Positions 1-7,790 of a stretch of 28,685 nucleotides of DNA are shown here, one piece after another. The notes under the pieces are model-generated. The model worked only from the letters and a program-made list of their open reading frames with translations. It had not been told where the DNA came from and did not search any database. The translations under genes were made by a program, and so were the position numbers. The DNA comes from CAZLGO01 sp964559295 (GTDB lineage Archaea; Methanobacteriota; Methanobacteria; Methanobacteriales; Methanobacteriaceae): NCBI GenBank assembly GCA_964559295.1, contig CAZLGO010000011.1, positions 1-28,685 of the forward strand, in the 5' to 3' direction. The stretch's first letter is position 1; each line of letters starts with the position of its first letter.

Positions 1-797
1 CAGATCCTTGTGGTTGAAATTCCCATCTGGTTCAGTTCATTTTCAACTTCCCAACAAACAGCAACCTCACTACCGATTATTGTTAATTGTGCAACACCCA
101 TCTCTTTTAAAGCATCCTTTGTCTCTTCCCCCAAGATCTTAGGATGTACTAATAATATGGCAGCATTTTGTTTGTTAGCATAAGGGGCTGCTGCTAAAGC
201 ATCTGGGAAGTTTTCTCCTGTTGACAAAATAATTTTTGTTACTCCATAATCTTCTTTAAGTTTCTTTGCTATCAACGCTGATGTTTCATATCTGTTTGCT
301 CCACCAATCCTTTCTACCTGATACGCTTGCTTTAGACTATTTTCTATTGATTTGGAAATGGCTTTTTCGCTGCCTAAGATGATCACCAATCTTGATCCTA
401 AAGCTTGCATTGTCTGAAGCGTTTTTGGATTTAAATCGTTTGGTTCTGTAAGAAGTATAGGAGCTTCTAATTTTGCTGCCAAAGGTACTCCAGACAGAGC
501 GTCTGCAAAAAGATCACTTCTTGTTAAAATAACAACATCAGATTGTCCCCATTTTTCTGCAATTTTACAAGCTGTTTCAATTCTATTTCCACCTGCAATC
601 CTCTCTACGGTTGCATCTGAGATAGTTCTTAAATCAACATCTGAACTTTCGGTTGTATTTGAGATCCCTTCTTGTGGCATCTTGATAATGTCAGAATCAG
701 CTTTCAAATCTTGATTTATATCTGCGGCTGCTACTGTTTTGCAAAATACAAATGTAAAAACAAATGCAAAAACCACCATTATCATTTTCTTTCTCAA
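1..797 (-). CDS. Secreted cell-wall-binding repeat 2 protein (3' end off window)
   Basis: About 265 residues are visible; the gene runs off the left edge. A short basic start (LRKKM) is followed by a hydrophobic stretch ending near VAAAD, a typical signal peptide, so the protein is probably exported. After a Ser/Thr/Asp-rich linker there are two copies of the cell wall binding repeat 2 pattern (PF04122 type). Each opens with VERI-GG-NR-ET, then F-DAL-(S/A)-P-A and a hydrophobic ILL, and closes with an I-L/I-GS-E strand. A third copy seems to start at the window edge. In the family these repeats anchor proteins to the envelope; in archaea they occur on surface proteins. I chose TTG at 797 because AGGGAGTG lies 5 bases upstream; ATG at 785 is the alternative. 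The start lies 2 bases after the stop of the decayed methyltransferase upstream, so the two were probably one operon. Confidence 0.8.
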   Translation of the reverse strand, partial: MRKKMIMVVFAFVFTFVFCKTVAAADINQDLKADSDIIKMPQEGISNTTESSDVDLRTISDATVERIAGGNRIETACKIAEKWGQSDVVILTRSDLFADALSGVPLAAKLEAPILLTEPNDLNPKTLQTMQALGSRLVIILGSEKAISKSIENSLKQAYQVERIGGANRYETSALIAKKLKEDYGVTKIILSTGENFPDALAAAPYANKQNAAILLVHPKILGEETKDALKEMGVAQLTIIGSEVAVCWEVENELNQMGISTTRI

Positions 798-799
798 AT

Positions 800-1430
800 T
801 TACACTCCCTTTTTGTTATAAATATTTTGCAAGTCAAATAAAGTTTTCCCTAATGGTTTTATAAATCTTACAGTGTAGTTCCAGAAGTTTCCCATAACCT
901 CATATAAAGCAAAATCTTCCTCCATACTTCTTGATGGTGGTCGATTTAAGAGGATAATCAGGATCAGGAAAAAAATTCTGTTACAGCAAGAATCCCACCT
1001 GTTTTAACACTTTTTTGTTTCTATCAGAGCTCTATGTTTGTTTGGTATTTCTTGGAGGACTGTTATCATATATACAAAGTCGAAGTAATCATTATAAAGG
1101 GCAGATGATGTGCATCCCCATTTACAAGTTCAATATTTTATTTCCTGATTTTCAGGTTTGAGAAGCTTGTTTTTCAACTTTTTTTAGCATTTCGGCTGAA
1201 TATCAAGAGCATATACTTTTCCTTGCTCGCCAACGGCTCTTGCAACAAAGGTTGTAAAGGCTCCACTCCCACCTCCAAGCTCTATAACATGCATGCCTTC
1301 CTTTATTTCGCTTCGATGTATCAACTTATCAGGAGGCTGTAATTTTCTTCTGCAATCACATCCAAAAAACTTCCAATAAACGCAGGAGCTTGAAAATGGA
1401 AAAATCTCTTTAAAAATTATAAGCAGCCAT
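800..1430 (-). pseudogene. Decayed class I SAM-dependent methyltransferase
   Basis: No single frame is open, but consecutive frames give the parts of one methyltransferase in the right order. They are: RFFHFQAPAFIGSFLD near 1370-1405; RRKLQPPDKLIHRSEIKEG; the SAM-binding loop VIELGGGSGAFTTFVARAVG; the acidic strand VYALDIQPK; NIELVNGDAHHLPF; DYFDFVYMITVLQEIPN; GGILAVTEFF; PDPDYPLKSTTIKKYGG; and EVMGNFWNYTVRFIKP, ending at a TAA at 800-802. At least six frame changes or stops separate them, so the gene is inactive unless the sequence is faulty. The likely original start is ATG at 1430 (MAAYNF), which is less certain. The intact residues look like a UbiE/Methyltransf_11-type enzyme of unknown substrate. 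Its last codons carry the Shine-Dalgarno of the cell-wall-binding gene downstream, so the region may still be transcribed. Confidence 0.8.
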
Positions 1431-1649
1431 AATACAATAAAACTTTCATCATCTACGTTCTTATCATGCTCAAACTTATTTTTAATTTTTTTGGTTTACG
1501 TTTTAAAATTGTTAAAAACCATTGAAAACAGAGCTAAAACCATATATACGTCTATTAAAAATCATTTAGCGCTGATAAGCTACGTAAAGTAACCGAAAAC
1601 CAAATCACGAATCCTGGCAGCCCTTCGATTTTGATAATCGATTTTTGGA

Positions 1650-2048
1650 TTAATTACCTATAACTGTTACCTCTATTTTTCTTGTTCTTCCGGAGAGGTC
1701 TGCTTCTATGAAAAATAGACTTTGCCATGTTCCTTTAACGATTTTACCCGCTCTTACAGGTAGTGTCTTATCTGGAGCAAAAATCATTGATCTGAGGTGT
1801 GAATGTGCATTCCCGCCATGCTTCCATCTACCTTCTGGCGCTAAAATATCCAGTAATTTGCTGATATCCTCCATCAATCTTGATTCAAGCTCTGTTAAAG
1901 CAAATACTGCAGTTGCGTGAGGTGCAAAAACATGTACTATCCCATCTTTGATCTTAGATTCTCCTACCACCTTTTCTACCTTGGATGTCAGATCCACAAC
2001 ATCTCCAGGCTTTTTTGTTTTTATAATCAAAGTTTTTGTATAGATCAT
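1650..2048 (-). CDS. YjbQ / UPF0047 family protein
   Basis: The 132-residue product has the length and motifs of the YjbQ family (TIGR00149), a single small beta-rich domain. Visible signatures are HATAVFALTE (His44), GNAHSHL (80-85), and GTWQSLFFIEADLSGRTR near the C terminus. The His residues are thought to form a metal or phosphate site. Some members show weak thiamine-phosphate synthase activity in E. coli assays, hence the common label 'secondary thiamine-phosphate synthase', but the physiological role is unsettled. The start is an ATG with GGGGA about nine bases upstream. It stands alone: 219 bases without a gene separate it from the methyltransferase remnant, and priL upstream is divergent. 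The family call is secure; the function is not. Confidence 0.88.
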   Translation of the reverse strand: MIYTKTLIIKTKKPGDVVDLTSKVEKVVGESKIKDGIVHVFAPHATAVFALTELESRLMEDISKLLDILAPEGRWKHGGNAHSHLRSMIFAPDKTLPVRAGKIVKGTWQSLFFIEADLSGRTRKIEVTVIGN

Positions 2049-2422
2049 GTAGTTATTCCCCGATTCATGATAGATAAAATCAATTCCTACTATTAAATGT
2101 AGCTATTCCAATACTTGATTCAAAAATGCATGAAGAATCTTGGCAACAGTTTTTTAGATCGAATATTGAACTTCTTTGTCTTTGGAACGCAATTTTCACA
2201 TTTCAGGATGAAATTTCATGTAGTAAAGCCTTCAACGCATTGTACATAAAATTGGAAGATAATTTCATTCATGTGCATTCTGGTTAAAAAACCTTTCTCA
2301 TGAGACAATTGATTCTCTTTAGTTTCATGACCATGAATTGCTTGTTACGGGAATAGGAGACACTTGAAAGATTATTATGAATCCTGGATCAACTATTTAT
2401 TTGTTCCATTAAAAAAATACAA
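2049..2422. other. Intergenic region between divergent YjbQ gene and priL
   Basis: This 374-base A+T-rich stretch separates two divergent genes. No RNA gene or transposon remnant was recognised. It contains one short plus-strand open frame, 2126-2287 (53 codons, beginning MHEESWQQFFRSN), with no Shine-Dalgarno but a TATA-like CTATTAAATG about 30 bases ahead. It matches no family I know and is probably chance. The right end carries the priL promoter. Confidence 0.5.
2391..2400 (+). promoter_or_regulatory. Probable TATA box of priL
   Basis: The sequence AACTATTTAT is centred about 29 bases before the ATG at 2426. No Shine-Dalgarno is present, so the spacing fits a leaderless archaeal transcript starting at or next to the start codon. 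Confidence 0.35.
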
Positions 2423-2425
2423 TTG

Positions 2426-3739
2426 ATGATATCAAAATCATTTTTAAACCCCTTATCTGACGAAGGAAAAGACATAGCAAGTGAAGAAGGAATTTTAGAT
2501 AGTGTTTTTGATGAAAATGACCAATTGAAGAAAATGGTAATTAAAATAAATCCAGCTATGGGTGAAGAAGAGGTACCCCGAAGCTATGCAGACTTTGCTA
2601 TTAAGAGAATAGAATGGTATACAAAAAAAAGAAACCGTAGGAATTATAGAGAGTATGTATATTTATTTGATAAGGAGATTGCAAATAAGATTTTAAAATT
2701 CGATGTAATCGCGTTTTATCTTCTATGTCAGGCGATAGGAGTTAAATTTGGTCCAAATTCTAGGGAAAGCAGATTTATGATTGAATCTCAAGGAAAACTT
2801 GTTGAAGATAGGCTTTATTACACAATAAGAGAAGAAGATCAAAGGAAAAACATAACAAGACAAATTATAGATGAAATTTCCACCGAAACTATTATTAAAT
2901 GGATTTCTCTTGTGGATCTTTTAAGTCCAAGAAAAATCTATCTTCGTGATCTAATTTTAGATAAAGGAGAGGTTATTTTATCTAAAAAAGATTTTATGGA
3001 ACGTTTCACCAACAAAATAGAAAATAGAAATCCAGAGAGAATGTACGATCTGTTGGTAGGAGACAAGGTCAAGGAACTTATCATGATAAAGATGATCATG
3101 CAACTTACAGAAAATTACATAAAAAAGGTCCATGAAATGTCACGAAATATTGAGCCTCATCCTTCATTGTTAGAAATCGGAAATAGAATATCTGAGGTTC
3201 TTTCAGAGCCGAAAAAGTATTATGGTAGCAGAGTTGAGGTTAAAGCATCTCAACTAAATCCCGATGCATTTCCACCCTGTATAAAAAAAATCATGAAAGG
3301 AGTTGGCTCCGGGATGAGAAACGATGCAATAGTTCTACTTTTAACCTCCTTTTTATCCTATGCAAGGTTGTATCCAGGGGTTTTCAGTAAAAATGTGACC
3401 ATGAAAATATCTGATTTAGATCCTAACCTTGATATAGTTCAAAATGAGATCCTGCCTCTGATATACGAGGCTGCGGAAAGATGCAATCCTCCGCTTTTTG
3501 ATGATCAACCTCAGGAGAAGATCAATATAAATGCAAAACTTGGATTTGGGATGCATGAGAATCTCTCTATGGAACATGAAGGAGAAAGTAAGTGGTACAC
3601 ACCAATGAGCTGTGAAAAGGTAAAAATACATCTGTACAGCATATGTAAGCCAGATAAAATGTGCAAAAAGATAGGAAATCCATTAATTTATTATTCGAAT
3701 AAGTTAAAGGACAAATCTAAAAAATCAAAGAAATTATAG
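2426..3739 (+). CDS. priL: DNA primase large subunit PriL
   Basis: This is the large, non-catalytic subunit of the archaeal/eukaryotic-type primase, which with PriS makes the RNA primers for replication. The N-terminal half is helical and charged. The C-terminal domain shows the PriL iron-sulfur signature: FPPCIKKIMKG (Cys about 285), then YTPMSCEKVK (about 396), SIC (about 407) and KMC (about 413), followed by KKIGNPLIYY. These four Cys are the expected 4Fe-4S ligands; the Cys near 353 is probably not one. The length of 437 residues is within the family range, and the tail is a Lys/Ser-rich run. ATG at 2426 is preferred; a TTG immediately before it would add one residue. There is no Shine-Dalgarno, in keeping with leaderless translation. 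priS follows 56 bases downstream on the same strand, so the heterodimer is encoded together. Confidence 0.93.
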   Translation: MISKSFLNPLSDEGKDIASEEGILDSVFDENDQLKKMVIKINPAMGEEEVPRSYADFAIKRIEWYTKKRNRRNYREYVYLFDKEIANKILKFDVIAFYLLCQAIGVKFGPNSRESRFMIESQGKLVEDRLYYTIREEDQRKNITRQIIDEISTETIIKWISLVDLLSPRKIYLRDLILDKGEVILSKKDFMERFTNKIENRNPERMYDLLVGDKVKELIMIKMIMQLTENYIKKVHEMSRNIEPHPSLLEIGNRISEVLSEPKKYYGSRVEVKASQLNPDAFPPCIKKIMKGVGSGMRNDAIVLLLTSFLSYARLYPGVFSKNVTMKISDLDPNLDIVQNEILPLIYEAAERCNPPLFDDQPQEKININAKLGFGMHENLSMEHEGESKWYTPMSCEKVKIHLYSICKPDKMCKKIGNPLIYYSNKLKDKSKKSKKL

Positions 3740-3795
3740 GTCTGTTCATTAAGCTTACAAATGTGACATTAAAAGTTCATCTAATTAGCGTTTAT

Positions 3796-4776
3796 ATGGA
3801 CGTGATAAAAATCCTCAAACCAGCTACCATAACAGAGCGCAGAAGATATTACAGAGAAGAATGGAATCTAAAGGAACTACCTGATTTTATAAAATATTCT
3901 ATAGAAAAGAGAGAATTTGGATTTGATCATGTAGGAAGGGGTCCAAGCGACAGATACAGGGTTTTTCGTTCAGCGGACATGTTGAGACGTTTTTTGGTGT
4001 ATAGAGCACCCTACGCTGCATATTGTTCTGTTGCCTTTTACGAAAAACCACGACGAAGGGATGGCTGGATAAAATCAGAGCTGGTCTTTGACGTAGACGC
4101 TAAAGATCTACCAATAAAGACATGTTCTTGTGATGAAGTATGTGAAGTATGCCTTGATGAGGCAAGGGAGATTGTGTGTGATCTGAAAGAAACTTTGGAG
4201 GGAGATTTGGGACTGCGAGATATTTACACAATATATTCTGGAAGAGGTTATCACATAAGGTGTTTGGATGAAGCTGTAATGGAGATAGATAGTGATGTAA
4301 GATCCCAAGTTCTAAAATACATCGTGGGCGCCGATGTACCAAAGGGCAAATACGAGGCTGGTGGTATACCCTACGATCTTGAACATTTTTCCATTCCCTT
4401 CGGATATCTGCAGGTATTTACGAAAAGGGTTGGATATGTTATTCTACATTTAAACCAAGATGCCAAAATTGAGAATGTCAGCAAACAGCTTTTAGGCAGG
4501 GTTATTAAAAATAAAGGACTTGTTAAAAAAGGAAAATGGGGTAGTTTTAAAAATAAAATCGGCCCAAAAAATTATAAAAAATTGATAAGAGGCATATCCA
4601 CCCTAAACATGGGATTGGTGGACGCAAAAGTCACAATTGATCTTAAAAGGATCCTAAGACTTCCTTCCACGCTTCATTCAGGAGTTAGCATGAAATGCAT
4701 GGAAGTCAAGAACATTGAAAGCTTCGATCCATTCAGGGTAGCTGTTCCAAAGTTTGTTTATGAGCGGAAGAATTAA
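3796..4776 (+). CDS. priS: DNA primase catalytic (small) subunit PriS
   Basis: This is the catalytic subunit of the archaeal/eukaryotic-type primase, 326 residues from the chosen start. The metal-binding acidic pair is in ELVFDVDAKD (Asp99 and Asp101) and the third catalytic Asp is in VTIDLKR (Asp282). The SGRGYH motif (148-153) and RLPSTLHSG (288-296) are the usual nucleotide-binding and C-terminal motifs. The zinc knuckle is CSC-(3)-C-(2)-C at residues 110-119, next to the active site. I chose ATG at 3796 because MDVIKILKPATITERRRYYREEW resembles known PriS N termini. A GTG at 3763 would add 11 residues, and neither has a clear Shine-Dalgarno. The gene follows priL and is convergent with cca, the two stops being 12 bases apart. 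Confidence 0.95.
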   Translation: MDVIKILKPATITERRRYYREEWNLKELPDFIKYSIEKREFGFDHVGRGPSDRYRVFRSADMLRRFLVYRAPYAAYCSVAFYEKPRRRDGWIKSELVFDVDAKDLPIKTCSCDEVCEVCLDEAREIVCDLKETLEGDLGLRDIYTIYSGRGYHIRCLDEAVMEIDSDVRSQVLKYIVGADVPKGKYEAGGIPYDLEHFSIPFGYLQVFTKRVGYVILHLNQDAKIENVSKQLLGRVIKNKGLVKKGKWGSFKNKIGPKNYKKLIRGISTLNMGLVDAKVTIDLKRILRLPSTLHSGVSMKCMEVKNIESFDPFRVAVPKFVYERKN

Positions 4777-4788
4777 TTAAACATGAAA

Positions 4789-6174
4789 CTATCGCCAAAG
4801 ATCCATACTTTTGTTTAGATACCTATATAAAAACATTAAAACAGCATCATTACATCGTTCTGAATCTAAGAACTCCTCAATATCCACTATATCATAGTGT
4901 TTTAAAATTTCAGCCTTTATATGTTTTCCAAATTTAAGATAATCCATCTTATCTTCCCTTAAAATATCGTAAAGGAGAGATTCAACGTTCTTGTATTTTC
5001 TTTCAACCTCAACTACCCATCTATCCCCATCAATCCATGCCTTTTCTTTGTATTTTTTTAAAAATCTCCTCTGATGAAGTTTAGACCACACGTATGGACC
5101 AAGATGTTTTTTTATTCTTGGAAGTTTCCAAATATCAAATTCAAGTAATATAATTGCTATTTTATTTTCATCTGTCCACGAATCGCTGCCGAATACCCTA
5201 AAATCCTCTCTTTCTGCAATGCTTTTCAGCGAATTTTCTGTTTTTTTGAGTTGCGGATATATAGCATCAGCTGGTATTTTCGGTGGAGTAAATACAAGAA
5301 GATATGTTTTTGTTCCTCTTTTTTCAAATTCATTTTTTATAGAATCAACATCCAATCTTGGGATTTTCGGGAAAAAATACTCCTCAGATGGATTTTCAAG
5401 GAAATTTCTCGATGCTACAACGAATTCAGACATTCGCTGGAGGGTTAGGGCCGCTGCTACATTTCTTTTTTTATCCACAGGATCCACAACCACAAGCGGT
5501 TCATCAAAAAACTTCCCAGTTTGGTGCTCTTCAAGATCTATTACGTATCCAGGGTGCCATTTTTCAGAAGCAGTTTTTAAAACCTCCATAAAAGAACCAT
5601 AATAAATTATTAAGAGTTCGCAGAGGTATCCAGAAAAACCACTAACTTTAAATTCAGATCCATATGTTCCAATCGATTCCATGAATCTTTTAAGTAGGAG
5701 AACTTCATCTGTCTTTTCTGTCTTTAGATTCTTCTTCACATACTCTGTATGTAAAATGGTTCTGTCTACAGCCGATTTTAATTGTTTGGAATCCTCTATG
5801 GCATAACAGGGTACAAAATCAATCTCATATCCTTCAATAAGTCCTGTAACATAAGGATGGGCAGCGTATCTTTCTTCTACTATTCCTCTCATTTTTTTTA
5901 TGCATCTGTGTCCTAAAAACAGTCCATTTTTTTTTAGATCATTCTCATCGACGTTTAATGGGAATTTTATGAATATATCAATATCAGCTTTCCCGGAAAG
6001 CCATGTGTTTTTTGCAACAGACCCAACAAGCACAGCTTCAGCATGGATGTTATGTTCTTTTGCGGTTTCATTTATTATTCGAATGAGTTTGCTGGATAAT
6101 AGTTTGATCTTATTATTTTCAGCATCTGTGGGTTTTATGGTCTTTAGAATTTTTTTGAAATTTATTTGTTCCAC
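4789..6174 (-). CDS. cca: Archaeal CCA tRNA nucleotidyltransferase
   Basis: This is a class I (archaeal) CCA-adding enzyme, which builds or repairs the 3' CCA of tRNA without a nucleic acid template. The nucleotidyltransferase motif is VLVGSVAKNTW followed by ADIDIFIKF, giving the catalytic Asp pair near residues 64 and 66. A third carboxylate lies in YEIDFVPCY. The remainder matches the archaeal central and tail domains (for example GFSGYLCELLIIYYGSF and DPVDKKRNVAAAL). The length of 461 residues is normal. I placed the start at GTG 6174, since AGGTGA sits five bases before it; a GTG at 6183 in the same frame overlaps that Shine-Dalgarno and is less likely. thpR ends 110 bases upstream. That pairing of two RNA-end-processing genes recurs in archaea. 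Confidence 0.95.
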   Translation of the reverse strand: MEQINFKKILKTIKPTDAENNKIKLLSSKLIRIINETAKEHNIHAEAVLVGSVAKNTWLSGKADIDIFIKFPLNVDENDLKKNGLFLGHRCIKKMRGIVEERYAAHPYVTGLIEGYEIDFVPCYAIEDSKQLKSAVDRTILHTEYVKKNLKTEKTDEVLLLKRFMESIGTYGSEFKVSGFSGYLCELLIIYYGSFMEVLKTASEKWHPGYVIDLEEHQTGKFFDEPLVVVDPVDKKRNVAAALTLQRMSEFVVASRNFLENPSEEYFFPKIPRLDVDSIKNEFEKRGTKTYLLVFTPPKIPADAIYPQLKKTENSLKSIAEREDFRVFGSDSWTDENKIAIILLEFDIWKLPRIKKHLGPYVWSKLHQRRFLKKYKEKAWIDGDRWVVEVERKYKNVESLLYDILREDKMDYLKFGKHIKAEILKHYDIVDIEEFLDSERCNDAVLMFLYRYLNKSMDLWR

Positions 6175-6284
6175 GAAGGTCACCTAAATGTTTTCAATTG
6201 TAATTTTAAATTTTAAATCAAATATTTAGATTGCTAACATGGATTTAGGATTTTCTGAAATTAAAAAATAATTTTTCAACCTTT

Positions 6285-6833
6285 TTAAAGATCAAATTCT
6301 CTCAAGTTTTTATAAATCGGTCCTGAAGGCGTAAGCTCACTTTCTTTGAGTACAAGCTTTTCAACATTCATTTTTCCAATTTCCACATCTTCAAGTTCCT
6401 TGATCTTTGATAGGAGGGCATCTTTGTTTTTAGCTCCTTTAACACGTCCTATCGTAAGATGGGGATCATAACTTCTCTCTTTTTTAAAGCCCATCTTCGC
6501 AAACTCTTCATCCAAATCCATTTGCAATTTTGAAAAAGCATCTGCATTCTCTGCTCCAAGCCATAGTACTCTTATATATCTCAAATTTGGAAACACGCCC
6601 ATTCCTTTGATTGATATTTCAAAAGGATCATGTTTTTGTATCTTATCCTCTGTTACTGCGATGATCTCATTGGCTTTCTCTTCTGTAATATCACCAAAAA
6701 ACTTGAAGGTAAAATGTAGATTTTCAGGTTCTACAAATTTAACTGGCGCATCAGCTTCCATAAGATGCTTTTGTACCTCTGATATCTTCCCTTTGAGTTT
6801 TTCATCTATGTCTACCGCCAAAAATGCCCTCAT
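6285..6833 (-). CDS. thpR: RNA 2',3'-cyclic phosphodiesterase ThpR (2H family)
   Basis: This 182-residue member of the two-histidine phosphoesterase superfamily has both HxT motifs: HFTF at 40-43 within NLHFTFKFFGD, and HLTI at 125-128 within DPHLTIGRV. The family opens 2',3'-cyclic phosphates on RNA ends, and was first described as a 2'-5' RNA ligase. It is expected to act in the cytoplasm on tRNA or other RNA ends. The start is ATG 6833, preceded at four bases by AGGTGAT, which overlaps the end of the HPr-kinase-like gene. A TTG at 6851 would lie upstream of the Shine-Dalgarno and is rejected. Context: only 4 bases from the kinase-like gene and just upstream of cca, in line with an RNA-end role. 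Confidence 0.94.
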   Translation of the reverse strand: MRAFLAVDIDEKLKGKISEVQKHLMEADAPVKFVEPENLHFTFKFFGDITEEKANEIIAVTEDKIQKHDPFEISIKGMGVFPNLRYIRVLWLGAENADAFSKLQMDLDEEFAKMGFKKERSYDPHLTIGRVKGAKNKDALLSKIKELEDVEIGKMNVEKLVLKESELTPSGPIYKNLREFDL

Positions 6834-6837
6834 AAAA

Positions 6838-7779
6838 TCACCTTTTTGCAAGATCTTCTATCCTATTAAGACTTTCTTTGGGAGTCTCTATTGTGTTTAG
6901 AAGATATACATCAAGCTTTGAGAAGATCTCTTCGAAGAACCTCCTTCGAAGATTAAATTTTCTTTCATCTCTTATCAGTTGGTGGGGATTGCAGAAATCC
7001 TCGCTTATCATGTATTCTATTGCTTCTTCAACATGAAGTTTTCTAAATGGTGGATCTCTTTTATCTCTTTCCAACAAAACAACGGTTTTGAGGGTTGAAC
7101 TTTCTCTTATGCGCCCACCAAATAGAGAGTTTACATCTGCAATTCCTCTTCTCATTTTATCAAGCTTGACCTTTCTGATCTCTTTGGAAAAAAGCTTCCA
7201 TGTTTGTGCTATATCATCCCTGATGTATGAATTTTTCTCTGATGAGAAGATAACCACAGCATTTTCAAACAAGCGTGTAAAAAACCAATCATCTGCGATG
7301 TAATTGCAGTTTTTGTTCTGCAGGAGCCCATAAGTCAAAGTGGTTTTACCTGTACCTGGTGGACCGATTATTGCAATTGAATGCCCCATGTAATCCACAG
7401 CAGATCCATGAACAGAGTATCTTTTATGCACAGAATGATAATCCTCAAAAAAATCAGAAATCGTAGCAAGGGCAATACTTTTAATCCACCCATAATAATC
7501 ACAGTTTTTGATTATCGCTGTATTTGAGAGAGGTTCATACATTACTTGAAGCGATCCACCATCTTCTATGGAAAATATCTTAGCATGTGGTCTGATATCT
7601 TCGTTCATAAATTTAAAATTGTCTTCCCACGCCTCTTTAAAATCTTTGTTGTCTGTTAAGAGTTTAACGCATGCTCCATGTATATTAGCCTTTCTCTCAA
7701 ATTTAACCTTATCTGTCAATTCATCAAACATCTGTTCCTTCTCTTCAGGAGATATTATCTCAACTTCATAATCTGCCAT
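6838..7779 (-). CDS. HPr kinase/phosphorylase-like P-loop protein
   Basis: The 313-residue protein has in its centre the HPr kinase C-terminal-domain pattern. VHGSAVDYMGHSIAIIG leads into a Walker A loop GPPGTGKT (139-146), and ADDWFF (162-167) supplies the Asp pair that in HprK follows the P-loop and takes part in catalysis. The N-terminal 120 residues do not look like the HprK regulatory domain, and the C-terminal 100 are basic and unassigned. Classical HprK phosphorylates a serine of the PTS protein HPr; nothing here indicates a PTS, so the substrate is unknown. ATG 7779 is chosen with GGTGG five bases upstream; a TTG at 7794 is possible but overlaps the threonine synthase end. It sits directly between thrC and thpR. 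A small-molecule or protein kinase linked to Ser/Thr metabolism is conceivable, but that is inference only. Confidence 0.75.
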   Translation of the reverse strand: MADYEVEIISPEEKEQMFDELTDKVKFERKANIHGACVKLLTDNKDFKEAWEDNFKFMNEDIRPHAKIFSIEDGGSLQVMYEPLSNTAIIKNCDYYGWIKSIALATISDFFEDYHSVHKRYSVHGSAVDYMGHSIAIIGPPGTGKTTLTYGLLQNKNCNYIADDWFFTRLFENAVVIFSSEKNSYIRDDIAQTWKLFSKEIRKVKLDKMRRGIADVNSLFGGRIRESSTLKTVVLLERDKRDPPFRKLHVEEAIEYMISEDFCNPHQLIRDERKFNLRRRFFEEIFSKLDVYLLNTIETPKESLNRIEDLAKR

Positions 7780-7790
7780 TTTACCACCAG

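Noticed and set aside
1625..1646. Small hairpin TCGATT-(5)-AATCGA followed by five Ts on the plus strand
   Set aside because: It has the look of a terminator, but no plus-strand gene lies upstream; on the minus strand the T-run is missing.
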